Shown: positions 43,620-53,326 of the stretch, piece by piece
How positions within the stretch are numbered: position 1 is the first letter of the stretch
Layout: every line of letters begins with the position of its first letter
DNA from: Shewanella mangrovisoli
Lineage (GTDB): Bacteria > Pseudomonadota > Gammaproteobacteria > Enterobacterales > Shewanellaceae
NCBI RefSeq assembly: GCF_019457635.1
Contig: NZ_CP080412.1
Span: forward strand, 4,092,001 to 4,156,000
Direction of reading: 5' to 3'
Length of the DNA stretch: 64,000 nucleotides
Program-made: the position numbers and the translations under genes
The notes under the pieces: model-generated
Seen by the model: only the letters and a program-made list of their open reading frames with translations
What the model was told of the DNA's origin: nothing
Databases searched by the model: none

Positions 43620-46472
43620 ATGGATAAGATTGAAATACGCGGCGCACGGACCCACAATCTCAAAAATATCAACCTGACTATCCCAAGGGATAAGTTAATC
43701 GTTATCACAGGGTTATCTGGTTCAGGCAAATCTTCCCTAGCATTTGATACTTTATATGCCGAAGGCCAACGACGTTACGTTGAGTCTCTTTCTGCCTATG
43801 CCCGCCAATTCTTAAGCTTGATGGAAAAGCCCGATGTTGACCATATCGAAGGTTTGAGCCCGGCGATTTCCATCGAACAAAAATCGACGTCCCATAATCC
43901 GCGCTCCACCGTCGGGACGATCACCGAAATTTACGACTATCTGCGTCTGTTGTTTGCGCGCGTGGGTGAACCACGCTGTCCGACTCACGGTCAACCGCTT
44001 GCGGCGCAAACCGTGAGCCAGATGGTCGATAAAGTGTTAGAAATGCCCGAAGACAGCCGCTTAATGCTGCTGGCGCCCGTGGTCAACGGTCGTAAGGGTG
44101 AGCACGTAAAATTACTCGAGGGCTTATCGGCGCAGGGTTATATCCGTGCCCGAATCGACGGCGAAGTCTGCGACTTAACCGATCCACCAGCACTCGACTT
44201 ACACGTTAAGCACACCATCGAAGTGGTGGTCGATCGCTTTAAAGTCCGCAGCGATATTCAGCAGCGTCTCGCCGAATCCTTTGAAACCGCGCTCGAACTC
44301 TCCGGCGGGATTGCCGTAGTCGCCAGCATGGATGAAGGCACCACGGAAGAATTAATCTTCTCGGCAAACTTTGCCTGTCCGCACTGCGGTTATTCGATGG
44401 CGGAACTCGAGCCACGGATTTTCTCCTTTAACAACCCGGCCGGCGCTTGCCCCACCTGTGATGGTTTAGGGGTACAACAATTTTTCGACCCCGACAGAGT
44501 GATCACTAATCCTGAGTTATCCCTTGCGGGTGGCGCGATTCGCGGCTGGGATAGACGTAACTTCTATTACTTCCAGATGCTGAGTTCGCTCGCCGACCAC
44601 TATAAGTTCGATGTCGAAGTCCCCTTCGAACAGCTGTCGGATAAGGTGAGAAAAATCGTCCTCTACGGCTCAGGCAAAGACAGCATCGCCTTCAAATACA
44701 TCAATGACCGTGGCGATGTGGTGGTGCGTAACCACCCCTTCGAAGGCATCTTAAATAATATGGACAGGCGCTACCGCGAGACCGAAAGTAACGCGGTGCG
44801 CGAAGAATTAGCCAAGTTTATCAACACTCAAGCCTGCCAAAGCTGTGGCGGCTCACGCCTACGTGAAGAAGCCCGTAACGTGTTTATTGGCGATCTTAAC
44901 CTGCCGAAACTTACCGTTTGGTCGATAGGTGAAGCCCTCGAATACTTCGACAAACTCGAATTCAGCGGCCAAAAGGCACAGATCGCCGAGAAGGTACTGA
45001 AGGAAGTGCGCGATCGCTTAGGCTTCCTCGTTAACGTCGGCCTCAACTATTTAAGCCTGTCACGCTCGGCAGAAACCCTCTCAGGCGGTGAAGCACAGCG
45101 TATTCGTCTCGCCAGCCAAATCGGCGCAGGCCTCGTCGGTGTGATGTATGTGCTCGACGAGCCATCTATCGGCTTGCACCAACGGGATAACGAGCGGTTA
45201 TTGCAGACCTTAATCCACCTGCGGGATTTAGGTAATACAGTGATCGTGGTTGAGCACGATGAAGATGCGATTCGCATCGCGGATCATATTATCGATATCG
45301 GCCCCGGCGCTGGCGTACACGGCGGCGAAGTGATTTGCGACGGCCCGATTGAGAAAATTGTCGCTTGCGACGAGTCCGTCACTGGCCAATATATTTCGGG
45401 CAAACGCAATATCCATATCAGCACACCACGTACGCCTTACGATCCAAAACAAGTGATTGAGCTTTACGGCGCCCGCGGCAATAACCTGCGCAATGTCGAC
45501 TTAACGGTTCCGGTAGGCCTGTTTACCTGCGTGACCGGGGTATCAGGCTCGGGCAAATCGACCCTGATTAACGATACCTTCTTTAGAATTGCCCATAAGC
45601 AACTCAACGGTGCTACGGTCGATGAGCCCGCGCCCTACGATCGCATTGTCGGCATGGAGCAGTGCGATAAAGTGGTCGATATCGACCAAAGCCCGATTGG
45701 CCGCACACCGCGCTCTAACCCCGCCACTTATACTGGCATCTTTACGCCTATCAGGGAGATTTTTGCCGCGACGCAGGAATCCCGCACCCGTGGTTATCAG
45801 GTGGGCCGCTTCTCCTTTAACGTGAAAGGCGGTCGCTGTGAGGCCTGTCAGGGCGATGGCTTAATTAAGGTCGAAATGCACTTCCTGCCCGATGTGTATG
45901 TGCCCTGCGACGCCTGTAAGGGTAAACGCTATAACCGCGAAACCTTAGAGGTACGCTACAAAGGCAAGAACATCCACGAAGTGCTGCAAATGACAGTGGA
46001 AGATGCGCGGGAATTTTTCGATGCCGTGCCAGCCATTGCCCGTAAACTGCAAACACTGATGGATGTAGGTTTGTCCTACGTGCGTCTAGGCCAGAGTGCG
46101 ACCACACTGTCAGGCGGTGAAGCGCAAAGGGTGAAACTCGCCAAGGAACTCTCTAAGCGCGATACGGGTAAGACCTTGTATATTCTGGATGAACCGACAA
46201 CGGGCTTACACTTTGCCGATATCCAATTGCTGCTCGATGTACTGCATCGCCTCAAATCCCACGGTAATACTATCGTGGTGATTGAGCATAACTTGGATGT
46301 GATTAAAACCGCAGACTGGATTATCGACTTAGGTCCAGAAGGCGGCGGTGGCGGCGGTACTATCCTAGCAACTGGTACGCCAGAAGACGTGGCGCAGCAT
46401 CCGACATCCCATACCGCGCGCTTCTTAAAGCCGCTACTGGAGCGGGATGCTAAGCTAGCCAAGCAGTCATAA
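43620..46472 (+). CDS. uvrA: Excinuclease ABC subunit A
   Basis: 950 residues (E. coli 940). Two ABC ATPase domains: Walker A GLSGSGKSSLAFDTL and GVSGSGKSTLIN; signatures LSGGEAQRIRLASQ and LSGGEAQRVKLAKEL. Zinc-binding cysteines in CPHCGYS...CPTCDG and CEACQGDG...CDACKG. With UvrB it scans for bulky DNA lesions in nucleotide excision repair. It is followed by a hairpin terminator. Confidence 0.98.
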   Translation: MDKIEIRGARTHNLKNINLTIPRDKLIVITGLSGSGKSSLAFDTLYAEGQRRYVESLSAYARQFLSLMEKPDVDHIEGLSPAISIEQKSTSHNPRSTVGTITEIYDYLRLLFARVGEPRCPTHGQPLAAQTVSQMVDKVLEMPEDSRLMLLAPVVNGRKGEHVKLLEGLSAQGYIRARIDGEVCDLTDPPALDLHVKHTIEVVVDRFKVRSDIQQRLAESFETALELSGGIAVVASMDEGTTEELIFSANFACPHCGYSMAELEPRIFSFNNPAGACPTCDGLGVQQFFDPDRVITNPELSLAGGAIRGWDRRNFYYFQMLSSLADHYKFDVEVPFEQLSDKVRKIVLYGSGKDSIAFKYINDRGDVVVRNHPFEGILNNMDRRYRETESNAVREELAKFINTQACQSCGGSRLREEARNVFIGDLNLPKLTVWSIGEALEYFDKLEFSGQKAQIAEKVLKEVRDRLGFLVNVGLNYLSLSRSAETLSGGEAQRIRLASQIGAGLVGVMYVLDEPSIGLHQRDNERLLQTLIHLRDLGNTVIVVEHDEDAIRIADHIIDIGPGAGVHGGEVICDGPIEKIVACDESVTGQYISGKRNIHISTPRTPYDPKQVIELYGARGNNLRNVDLTVPVGLFTCVTGVSGSGKSTLINDTFFRIAHKQLNGATVDEPAPYDRIVGMEQCDKVVDIDQSPIGRTPRSNPATYTGIFTPIREIFAATQESRTRGYQVGRFSFNVKGGRCEACQGDGLIKVEMHFLPDVYVPCDACKGKRYNRETLEVRYKGKNIHEVLQMTVEDAREFFDAVPAIARKLQTLMDVGLSYVRLGQSATTLSGGEAQRVKLAKELSKRDTGKTLYILDEPTTGLHFADIQLLLDVLHRLKSHGNTIVVIEHNLDVIKTADWIIDLGPEGGGGGGTILATGTPEDVAQHPTSHTARFLKPLLERDAKLAKQS

Positions 46473-46485
46473 TGTTAAGTGTCAA

Positions 46486-46513
46486 CAGCGCCTTGGGCAT
46501 CACCAAGGCGCTG
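46486..46513 (+). terminator. Hairpin terminator after uvrA
   Basis: CAGCGCCTTGG / CCAAGGCGCTG, 11-bp stem with 6-base loop, 14 bases after the uvrA stop. Only a weak T content follows, so termination may be partial. Confidence 0.7.
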
Positions 46514-46581
46514 TGATTACACCCTATTGCTGTATAGAACCATCCTAGGTCGGCCATTCGCCGTTATCAATAGAGGAGAAC

Positions 46582-46923
46582 ATGTTGCCAACGCATCGCC
46601 CGAGTTTGACGAGCTTAAGTCGCGCTAATGTATTGCTGATTGCCTGCTTAGGGTTAACGCTTGTGGCGCTGGTTATTGCCGCTGTCGATCCGCTTATCGG
46701 TCAACCCACACGTTTACAAGTGACAGTGTTAGACAGCTCAGCCAATAGCAGCCTGCTCGCCTTGCCCGATGGCCGGATCACCACCTTAGATCAAGGCGGA
46801 CTCACCAAAAACGCCCAAGTCACTATTTGCTCACGAACCCGTTTGGTCTCTGGCTTAGAGCACTTTCATTTAAGCCGTCATCAAGAGGCGACACTCTCCC
46901 CCGAGATCCGCGTCCTAGACTGA
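46582..46923 (+). CDS. Small single-helix membrane protein of unknown function
   Basis: 113 residues. One transmembrane helix (about 18-35, VLLIACLGLTLVALVIAAVD) is followed by a beta-rich domain that ends LSPEIRVLD. GAGGAG precedes the ATG, so translation is well supported. Family not recognised. It is followed after 83 bases by the M28 peptidase gene on the same strand, and the two may share a transcript. Confidence 0.75.
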   Translation: MLPTHRPSLTSLSRANVLLIACLGLTLVALVIAAVDPLIGQPTRLQVTVLDSSANSSLLALPDGRITTLDQGGLTKNAQVTICSRTRLVSGLEHFHLSRHQEATLSPEIRVLD

Positions 46924-47006
46924 TTCAGCATTACGGCCAATGCAGCCAAGCTAAATCCCTGTTAGGCTTAGGATTGATCATCCTATTGCCAATTTTAAGG
47001 ATCGCC

Positions 47007-48047
47007 ATGGGCAATTTGGCGCACCCATTCACAGCAATCACTCGCCCCCAGCCTCACCGCATAGGCTTGAGCTTATTGCGCTTGTTTATCCTTAGCTTAT
47101 GTTTAAGCCTTGCCGCCTGTTCCAATCAACCCGCCGAATACACTTGCTCACCTGAGGCAATTCGATTGAATTGGGCCGAACCAGAAGCTCTTAAGCAAAC
47201 AGTAGCAATCCTCAGCGCCGCAGAATTAATGGGGCGTAAAACCCAAACCGAAGGCGCCGCCAAGACACGCGACTATCTGCACAGCCAGTATCAACAACTT
47301 GGGCTCAATCCTTGGGGAGATACTTTCGAGGTACCCTTCGAATATGCCACGCTTTTTAGCCAAGAGACGGGAAGCAATATGGTGGCGTTAATCCCCGCAC
47401 ACCAATCCACTCATCGATGGCGCATTGTGGTGGCTCACTACGATCATCTCGGTATGAGTGGCAGCAAAATTTACCACGGCGCCGATGATAACGCCTCAGG
47501 TGTTGCCGCCCTGTTGGCTCTCGCCGCCCACTGGCAAGCGCAGCTAAGCGCCGCCCCCGATTCGCTGCCCAACATTAACTTAATGTTTGTCGCCACCGAT
47601 GCCGAAGAGCCAGGGTTGTTTGGCAGTACGGCACTCGTTCAGCAACTCAAGCAACGCATGCCCGAGGCGCAATTTGAACTGATGCTCAATCTCGATATGA
47701 TTGGCCACCCGAGCCGCCCCTACGCCATTTACCTCGAGGGTAGCCGCAACTTCTATCAGTTTCAGCAATTTAGACCGATGCTAAACGCGAATAATCGCCT
47801 CTGCATTAAGTTAAGCCATCCCAAACCCGTGGGACGAAGCATCCAGAGCACAGATTGGCTCAGAGCCTCGGATCATTATCCTTTCCATAAAGCTAAGATC
47901 CCTTGGCTCTATTTTGGCGTCCCGACTCATCCGCAATATCACACCCCGGAAGATACCCCCGACACTTTGGATTATGTGTTTCTCGCGGCGGTGACGGAAT
48001 CCGCCTTCGAAATCCTACGACTCCATGGCGGCTTTTTGAAAAATTAA
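47007..48047 (+). CDS. M28 family zinc peptidase, lipoprotein
   Basis: 346 residues from the ATG at 47007, chosen because TTAAGG precedes it; it then starts a lipoprotein signal (LLRLFILSLCLSLAAC). A much longer reading from a TTG at 46827 would overlap the preceding gene. Two-zinc aminopeptidase ligands are recognisable in order: VVAHYDHLG, HGADDNASGVAALL, VATDAEEPGLFGS, NLDMIG and YHTPEDTPD. It should cut amino-terminal residues from peptides in the envelope. Confidence 0.9.
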   Translation: MGNLAHPFTAITRPQPHRIGLSLLRLFILSLCLSLAACSNQPAEYTCSPEAIRLNWAEPEALKQTVAILSAAELMGRKTQTEGAAKTRDYLHSQYQQLGLNPWGDTFEVPFEYATLFSQETGSNMVALIPAHQSTHRWRIVVAHYDHLGMSGSKIYHGADDNASGVAALLALAAHWQAQLSAAPDSLPNINLMFVATDAEEPGLFGSTALVQQLKQRMPEAQFELMLNLDMIGHPSRPYAIYLEGSRNFYQFQQFRPMLNANNRLCIKLSHPKPVGRSIQSTDWLRASDHYPFHKAKIPWLYFGVPTHPQYHTPEDTPDTLDYVFLAAVTESAFEILRLHGGFLKN

Positions 48048-48120
48048 GCGAAGTGGCGCGTTTCTTGCTCAGTTTTGGCAAAAAAATCCACGCAAAACCC
48101 TGTATTTATCCGAGAGTCAC

Positions 48121-48150
48121 TTGGTAAAGCGGCTAAAATGCTGCTATAAT
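48121..48150 (+). promoter_or_regulatory. Sigma-70-type promoter of the deaD gene
   Basis: TTGGTA (48121-48126) and TATAAT (48145-48150) with an 18-base spacer; TG two bases before the -10 box makes it an extended -10. A leader of roughly 90 bases follows, a length also found for cold-shock genes. Confidence 0.6.
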
Positions 48151-48244
48151 CTGGCGTTTTCGGTGCGGGAAATCGACACGGGGTTGATTTTCTGTCTGTG
48201 AAACTTAAGCGCCAATCCGGGCGCATCCACAAGGCTACAACCCA

Positions 48245-50104
48245 ATGTCATCCAGTGAAAGAACTTTCCGTGAACTCGGCTTGTCCGAGAATTTGTTGCG
48301 TGCTCTTGACGAGCTAGGTTACGAAAACCCAACGCCAATCCAATCAGCCAGTATCGACCCATTAATGGCTGGCAAAGATATTTTAGGTCAGGCACAAACA
48401 GGTACAGGTAAAACTGGCGCCTTCGCCCTGCCCCTGCTCAACAAAGTGACCAGCCAAGCTGTTCCACAAATCTTAGTATTAGCGCCAACCCGCGAATTAG
48501 CGGTGCAAGTAGCAGAAGCTTTCAGCAGCTACGCGAAATTTATGAAAGGTTTCCATGTACTGCCAATCTATGGCGGTCAGAGCATGCATCAGCAATTAAA
48601 CGCCCTGAAGCGTGGCCCACAAGTTATCGTGGGTACACCGGGCCGTGTTATGGACCATATGCGCCGTGGCACCTTAAAGCTGGAAACCCTGCAAGCGCTG
48701 GTTCTCGACGAAGCCGACGAAATGTTAAAAATGGGCTTTATCGACGATATCGAATGGATTCTGGAACACACACCAGAGCAGCGTCAACTGGCACTGTTCT
48801 CGGCTACTATGCCAGAACAAATCAAGCGTGTTGCTAACAAGCATTTAAAAGATGCGACTAACATCAGCATCGCTGCGAGCCACACCACAGTTGACTCTAT
48901 CGAGCAACGTTTCGTGCAAGTGTCTCAGCACAACAAGTTAGAAGCCTTAGTACGCGTATTAGAAGTTGAAAATACCGAAGGTATCATCATCTTCGTTCGT
49001 ACCCGTAACTCATGCGTTGAATTAGCAGAAAAACTCGAAGCCCGCGGCTACGCATCATCACCACTGCACGGTGATATGAACCAGCAAGCCCGTGAGCGCG
49101 CGGTTGAACAGCTGAAAAGCGGTAAGTTAGACATTCTGATCGCGACCGACGTTGCGGCCCGTGGTCTGGACGTTGAGCGTATCGGCCACGTAGTGAACTA
49201 CGATATCCCTTACGATACTGAAGCTTACGTACACCGTATCGGTCGTACTGGCCGTGCTGGCCGTACAGGTATGGCGATTCTGTTCGTCACCAGCCGTGAA
49301 ATGCGTATGCTGCGCACCATCGAGCGCGCAACTAACAGCCGTATTTCGCCAATGAAAGTGCCAAGCCCAGAGACAGTTGCAGAGCGTCGTCTGTCTCGCT
49401 TAGGTGAGCAGTTAGCGCAAACCATGACTCAAGATCTGGACTTTATGCGCGAAGCGGTTGCCCAGTTATGTCAACAACTGGAAGTGGATACCGATCTGCT
49501 GGCTGCAGCCCTGCTGCACCAAGTACAGCAAGAGCGCCCACTGCAATTACCTGCGATTCAAGAACGTACTCGTGATGAGCGCAGTGAACGTGGTGCTGAA
49601 CGTGGCGAGCGCGGTGAACGTCGTAGCCGTGAATCACGTCCAATGCCAGCAAGCCTTGGTAGTGCTGAAGCGTTAAAAGATAACCCAGATCTGAAGATGT
49701 GCCGTTACGTTATCGACGTAGGTCGTGACAATGGCGTGGGTGTGGGCAACATCGTTGGCGCTATTGCAAACGAAGCTAACATCGACAGCCGTTACATTGG
49801 TGCTATCCAGTTATACGACGCGGTGACTACCGTTGACCTGCCAGACGGCATGCCAAAAGAAGTGCTGCAACACCTGAAGAAAGTGCGCGTATGTGGCAAG
49901 CCACTGAACATCCGTGAAGCTGGCGATCAAGTATTTGTAGACTCTGGCCGTGGCGCACGTAGCGACCGTCGTCCACGTGGTGACCGTCCAATGGGCGAGC
50001 GTAAACCACGTTCAGCCTCTGGTGACAAGCCGTTTGCTGACCGCAAACCACGTTCGGACAAGCCTGCAGGCGAGCGTAGACCACGTAAACCACGCGAAGA
50101 GTAA
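48245..50104 (+). CDS. deaD: ATP-dependent RNA helicase DeaD/CsdA
   Basis: 619 residues. DEAD-box motifs in order: Q motif PTPIQSASI, Walker A AQTGTGKT, PTRELA, DEAD in VLDEADEML, SAT, ARGLD, HRIGRTGRAG. After residue ~470 comes a DbpA-type RNA-binding domain (MCRYVIDVGRDNGVGVGNIV) and an Arg/Gly/Lys-rich tail, also found in E. coli DeaD. It unwinds RNA for ribosome assembly and mRNA decay, above all in the cold. Confidence 0.96.
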   Translation: MSSSERTFRELGLSENLLRALDELGYENPTPIQSASIDPLMAGKDILGQAQTGTGKTGAFALPLLNKVTSQAVPQILVLAPTRELAVQVAEAFSSYAKFMKGFHVLPIYGGQSMHQQLNALKRGPQVIVGTPGRVMDHMRRGTLKLETLQALVLDEADEMLKMGFIDDIEWILEHTPEQRQLALFSATMPEQIKRVANKHLKDATNISIAASHTTVDSIEQRFVQVSQHNKLEALVRVLEVENTEGIIIFVRTRNSCVELAEKLEARGYASSPLHGDMNQQARERAVEQLKSGKLDILIATDVAARGLDVERIGHVVNYDIPYDTEAYVHRIGRTGRAGRTGMAILFVTSREMRMLRTIERATNSRISPMKVPSPETVAERRLSRLGEQLAQTMTQDLDFMREAVAQLCQQLEVDTDLLAAALLHQVQQERPLQLPAIQERTRDERSERGAERGERGERRSRESRPMPASLGSAEALKDNPDLKMCRYVIDVGRDNGVGVGNIVGAIANEANIDSRYIGAIQLYDAVTTVDLPDGMPKEVLQHLKKVRVCGKPLNIREAGDQVFVDSGRGARSDRRPRGDRPMGERKPRSASGDKPFADRKPRSDKPAGERRPRKPREE

Positions 50105-50151
50105 TCGCCAAACCTAAGCCATTAGGTTAAGCAGATTTAAACAAACGCATT

Positions 50152-50176
50152 AAAAAGGAGCCTAGGCTCCTTTTTT
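50152..50176 (+). terminator. Intrinsic terminator after deaD
   Basis: AAAAAGGAGCCT-AGGCTCCTTTTT: perfect palindrome followed by a T-run, 48 bases after the deaD stop. Confidence 0.92.
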
Positions 50177-50271
50177 GTTGTCTTAAAATCGCTCCCGCTC
50201 AAACTTCACTGGCCAGTTGATATTTCGAGCAGGTATAGTCAGTCGATGGATGCCTAAGTTAAGGACATTAA

Positions 50272-50427
50272 ATGGATTTTTTAGTACTGATAGCCGACCT
50301 ATTTAACCCAACACTTCCAGCACTGGCTAACTCATGCCGCCAAGATAAAACCTTATTAATTATGGTCCTGGTCGGTTGTACTCTGTTTGCCAGCTTTATT
50401 GGAATGTTAGTCGCCATGGCAAATTAA
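50272..50427 (+). CDS. 51-residue membrane protein
   Basis: A short frame that starts ATG GAT TTT and ends TAA codes for MDFLVLIADLFNPTLPALAN, a polar turn SCRQDK, then one hydrophobic helix to the end (LLIMVLVGCTLFASFIGMLV). AAGGA sits six bases before the ATG. The helix length and the strong ribosome site argue that it is real. It lies between the deaD terminator and another small membrane protein gene, 67 bases upstream of that. Function unknown. Confidence 0.65.
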   Translation: MDFLVLIADLFNPTLPALANSCRQDKTLLIMVLVGCTLFASFIGMLVAMAN

Positions 50428-50494
50428 CTTGCACTTAAGCCAATAGGTCTATTAGTGTCGCCTTAGTCTTTGGCAACACAGTTAGTGTATTTCG

Positions 50495-50866
50495 ATGAAA
50501 AAAGCCCTTACCGCAGGCCTGTTATCCGCCTTTGTCGCCCCCGGCAGCGGCCACTTTTACCTTAAACATAAACGTTCGGCGCTGGTGTTTTTCTGCTTAG
50601 CTGTCATCAGCCTTGTGCTGCTACTTATGCAAATCTATCAAGTGGCACAAGTGATCGCCTTGGAGATCCAAAATGGCACCTTACCCCTAGATGTCGGGGT
50701 GATATCCGCCGAAATCACCCAACAAACCCAAAGCACAATGGCCAATGCCAATGAACTGCTCTATGGCTTTTTGCTCTGCTGGTTAGTGGCATTGCTCGAC
50801 AGTATTCGCCTTGGGCTCAAGCAAGATAAACAAGATGCCTTAACTACGAATACAGCAGGGTATTAG
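50495..50866 (+). CDS. Small inner-membrane protein
   Basis: 123 residues. N-terminal GLLSAFVAPGSGHFYLKHKR, then hydrophobic helices at ~28-50 and ~88-105. The PGSGHFYL segment resembles the P-G-x-G-x-x-Y turn of TM2/DUF5683-like proteins. Function unknown. It may be co-transcribed with the 51-residue membrane protein. Confidence 0.75.
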   Translation: MKKALTAGLLSAFVAPGSGHFYLKHKRSALVFFCLAVISLVLLLMQIYQVAQVIALEIQNGTLPLDVGVISAEITQQTQSTMANANELLYGFLLCWLVALLDSIRLGLKQDKQDALTTNTAGY

Positions 50867-50933
50867 ATTCACTAGATACTTTAATGGGCTTGCAAGCACT
50901 GTGTGGCCAGCAAACCCATATTGCAACGATAAC

Positions 50934-52130
50934 CTATTGCTTAACACCATCGACTGACGTATCAACAGCCTCAGTTCGAGTATCCAAATAGCCACTCAGG
51001 CGAGTTAGTAGCAGCGCCGCAATCACCACTAGCGCACCAATCAATGGGGTTTGCATTAATCCCATCTGCTCGACAATCAGTCCGCCGCCCCAAGCACCTA
51101 AGGCAATCCCTATGTTGAAGGCGGCTATATTGAGTCCCGAGGCCACATCTACTGCGGTTGGAGCATAGGTTTCAGCCAGTTTGACAACATAGACCTGTAA
51201 TCCAGGGACATTACCAAAGGCGAAAGCGCCCCAAACGAGTATGGTTAACACAGCGGTAATAGGGTTTAACGCCGTAAAGTGGAAGATAAACAGCACTGCG
51301 GCTAACCCTGTAAAAATATAAGTTAGCGCTTTGATTGGCCCCATGTTATCGGCCATCTTACCGCCCCAGATGTTGCCTATAGCGACCGAGACACCATACA
51401 CCAACATGATCCCCCCTATCGCACTCGCATCGAAACCACTGATCTGCTGTAAAATCGGTGCGAGAAAGGTAAAGGCAACAAAAGTACCGCCATACCCAAT
51501 TGCTGTAATGGCAAATACCAACAGCAGCCTTGGCTCGGTCAACACTTTCGCTTGGGTCAGTAAACTGGCTGCACGGGTCTGCTTAAGGTTGTTCGGCACT
51601 AAGAATGCACTGCCTATCAGGGCGATAAGGCCAAGCAAAGCAACGACTAAAAAGGTCGACTGCCAACCAAGACTCTGGCCAATATAAGTCCCTAGGGGCA
51701 CACCAGTTACCAGTGCGACGGTCAGTCCTGTAAACATAATCGCAATGGCGCTGGCCGCTTTTTCCTTTGGTACCAGTCCTGTGGCAATGGTTGAGCCAAT
51801 CGAAAAGAACACCCCATGGGCTAAACCAGTGATTACCCGCGCCGCGATGAGAGTTTCATAACTCGGGGCTTGCCACGCGAGCACATTTCCCGCAACGAAT
51901 AGCGTCATTACCGCCAACAACACATGTTTACGATTCCAATGCCCCGTTAACGCCGTTAATACTGGGGCGCCGACGGCTACCCCAAGGGCATAGAGGCTCA
52001 CTAATAATCCCGCCGAGGGGAGAGAAACCTGTAAATCCTGCGCCATTGTGGGAATTAACCCCACGATGACAAACTCTGTTGTTCCAATAGCAAAGGCGCT
52101 GAGCGTCAATGCAAGTAAAGCTAAAGGCAT
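50934..52130 (-). CDS. MFS exporter, AraJ/YdhP group
   Basis: 398 residues from the ATG at 52130 (AGGATGG upstream); an ATG at 52142 is too close to its AGG. Twelve helices. The N-terminal SAFAIGTTEFVIVGLIPTMA and GLAHGVFFSIGSTIA are typical of the AraJ/YdhP/PbuE cluster of DHA1 exporters. It should pump out sugars, purines or drugs; the exact substrate is open. Divergent from the LysR gene at 52313, which together with dkgB downstream forms a likely regulatory unit. Confidence 0.9.
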   Translation of the reverse strand: MPLALLALTLSAFAIGTTEFVIVGLIPTMAQDLQVSLPSAGLLVSLYALGVAVGAPVLTALTGHWNRKHVLLAVMTLFVAGNVLAWQAPSYETLIAARVITGLAHGVFFSIGSTIATGLVPKEKAASAIAIMFTGLTVALVTGVPLGTYIGQSLGWQSTFLVVALLGLIALIGSAFLVPNNLKQTRAASLLTQAKVLTEPRLLLVFAITAIGYGGTFVAFTFLAPILQQISGFDASAIGGIMLVYGVSVAIGNIWGGKMADNMGPIKALTYIFTGLAAVLFIFHFTALNPITAVLTILVWGAFAFGNVPGLQVYVVKLAETYAPTAVDVASGLNIAAFNIGIALGAWGGGLIVEQMGLMQTPLIGALVVIAALLLTRLSGYLDTRTEAVDTSVDGVKQ

Positions 52131-52312
52131 GATGGCGTCCATCCTGTATTAAACGAGCGACAAGCTCGATAAGGGCTAATAGAGCTGAAGTTAAACCAGC
52201 TCGCTTAACTTCAGATGGCGCTATCTTGACGATAAAGTTTATTGTCAAAAAGAGTGATTTTTACAAATGATTTTTGCTATAAACGTGACTAATTACCTCG
52301 TTGGAGACTGAC

Positions 52313-53194
52313 ATGCTGACTCGCTCAGATGACTTACAGATACTGCTCACAGTGGTTGATAGTGGTGGATTTTCCGCAGCGGCCGAAGCGCTCGATATTC
52401 AAGTCGCGAGGGTTTCAAGAGCCGTGACCAAACTAGAGAGCCAACTACAAGTTACCCTACTCAACCGCACCACTCGACGAGTCGAATTAACCAATGAGGG
52501 ACGCCTGTTTGTCGATGCAGTTAGGCTTGGGCTGCAAACCATACAGTTAGCAGAAGAAGAGCTTATGAGCCGCGGGGAGCAACCTAAGGGTAAGCTTAGA
52601 GTCGATGCCGCCAGCCCTTTTGTGCTACATCAAATAGTCCCCTTAGTGCATGAGTTTAAAAAGCTTTATCCTGAGATAGAGCTAGAACTCACCTCGAATG
52701 AAGGCTTTGTAGACTTGATTGAAAAGCGTACCGATGTGGCGATTCGTATCGGAAAACTCACCGACTCAACCCTGCACGCTAGGCCCTTAGGCAAGAGTAA
52801 ACTGCATATCGTCGCCTCTAAGGAATACCTCGCAAAACGCGGTTTACCTAAAAGCGTCAGCGAGCTAAACCACCATAGTCTTATCGGTTTTACGGGCGCT
52901 AAGGTCTTGAATCAATGGCCACTCAAAGGATTGGAGCAAATCGTCCCCACTATGCGGGCAAGCAATGGCGAAACCGTGCGTCAATTAACCCTCGCGGGTA
53001 ACGGCATCGCCTGCCTATCTGGGTTTATGGTCAGCGATGATATTGCTAGCGGGCGTTTATTGCCTTTACTGGAAAACGAGCGAGTCGCAAACATAGAGCG
53101 GGAACAAGTCAATGCCGTTTACTACAAGGCCTCAACCGTAGCTCGGCGGATCTCCGCCTTTATCGATTTTATTCAACCTCGGCTAACCCTATAA
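52313..53194 (+). CDS. LysR family transcriptional regulator
   Basis: 293 residues from the ATG at 52313 (GGAG seven bases before); TTG at 52301 is in frame. Helix-turn-helix: AAAEALDIQVARVSRAVTKL. The effector domain has the typical KGKLRVDAASPFVLHQIVPL. It lies between a divergent MFS exporter and dkgB on its own strand, the usual form of a LysR that controls its neighbours. The divergent spacer is 182 bases. Confidence 0.9.
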   Translation: MLTRSDDLQILLTVVDSGGFSAAAEALDIQVARVSRAVTKLESQLQVTLLNRTTRRVELTNEGRLFVDAVRLGLQTIQLAEEELMSRGEQPKGKLRVDAASPFVLHQIVPLVHEFKKLYPEIELELTSNEGFVDLIEKRTDVAIRIGKLTDSTLHARPLGKSKLHIVASKEYLAKRGLPKSVSELNHHSLIGFTGAKVLNQWPLKGLEQIVPTMRASNGETVRQLTLAGNGIACLSGFMVSDDIASGRLLPLLENERVANIEREQVNAVYYKASTVARRISAFIDFIQPRLTL

Positions 53195-53326
53195 ATATGC
53201 ATGTGATTAGGGCGTTAAGTGCAGTCGATTGTTGCGGTAATAGCAAAAATCATTTGTGCTTTAGCCTCTTTATCGACAAAGCACGATCGGCGACAGTTAC
53301 CCCATCCACAGAATAAGGGGAAGAAT

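Noticed and set aside
46827..47006. N-terminal extension of the M28 peptidase from a TTG codon
   Set aside because: It would overlap the preceding gene by about 100 bases and bury the lipoprotein signal; the ATG at 47007 has its own ribosome site.
50272..50866. Two adjacent small membrane genes as a toxin-antitoxin pair
   Set aside because: Neither protein has features of a type I toxin or of an antitoxin, and no antisense RNA promoter was seen.
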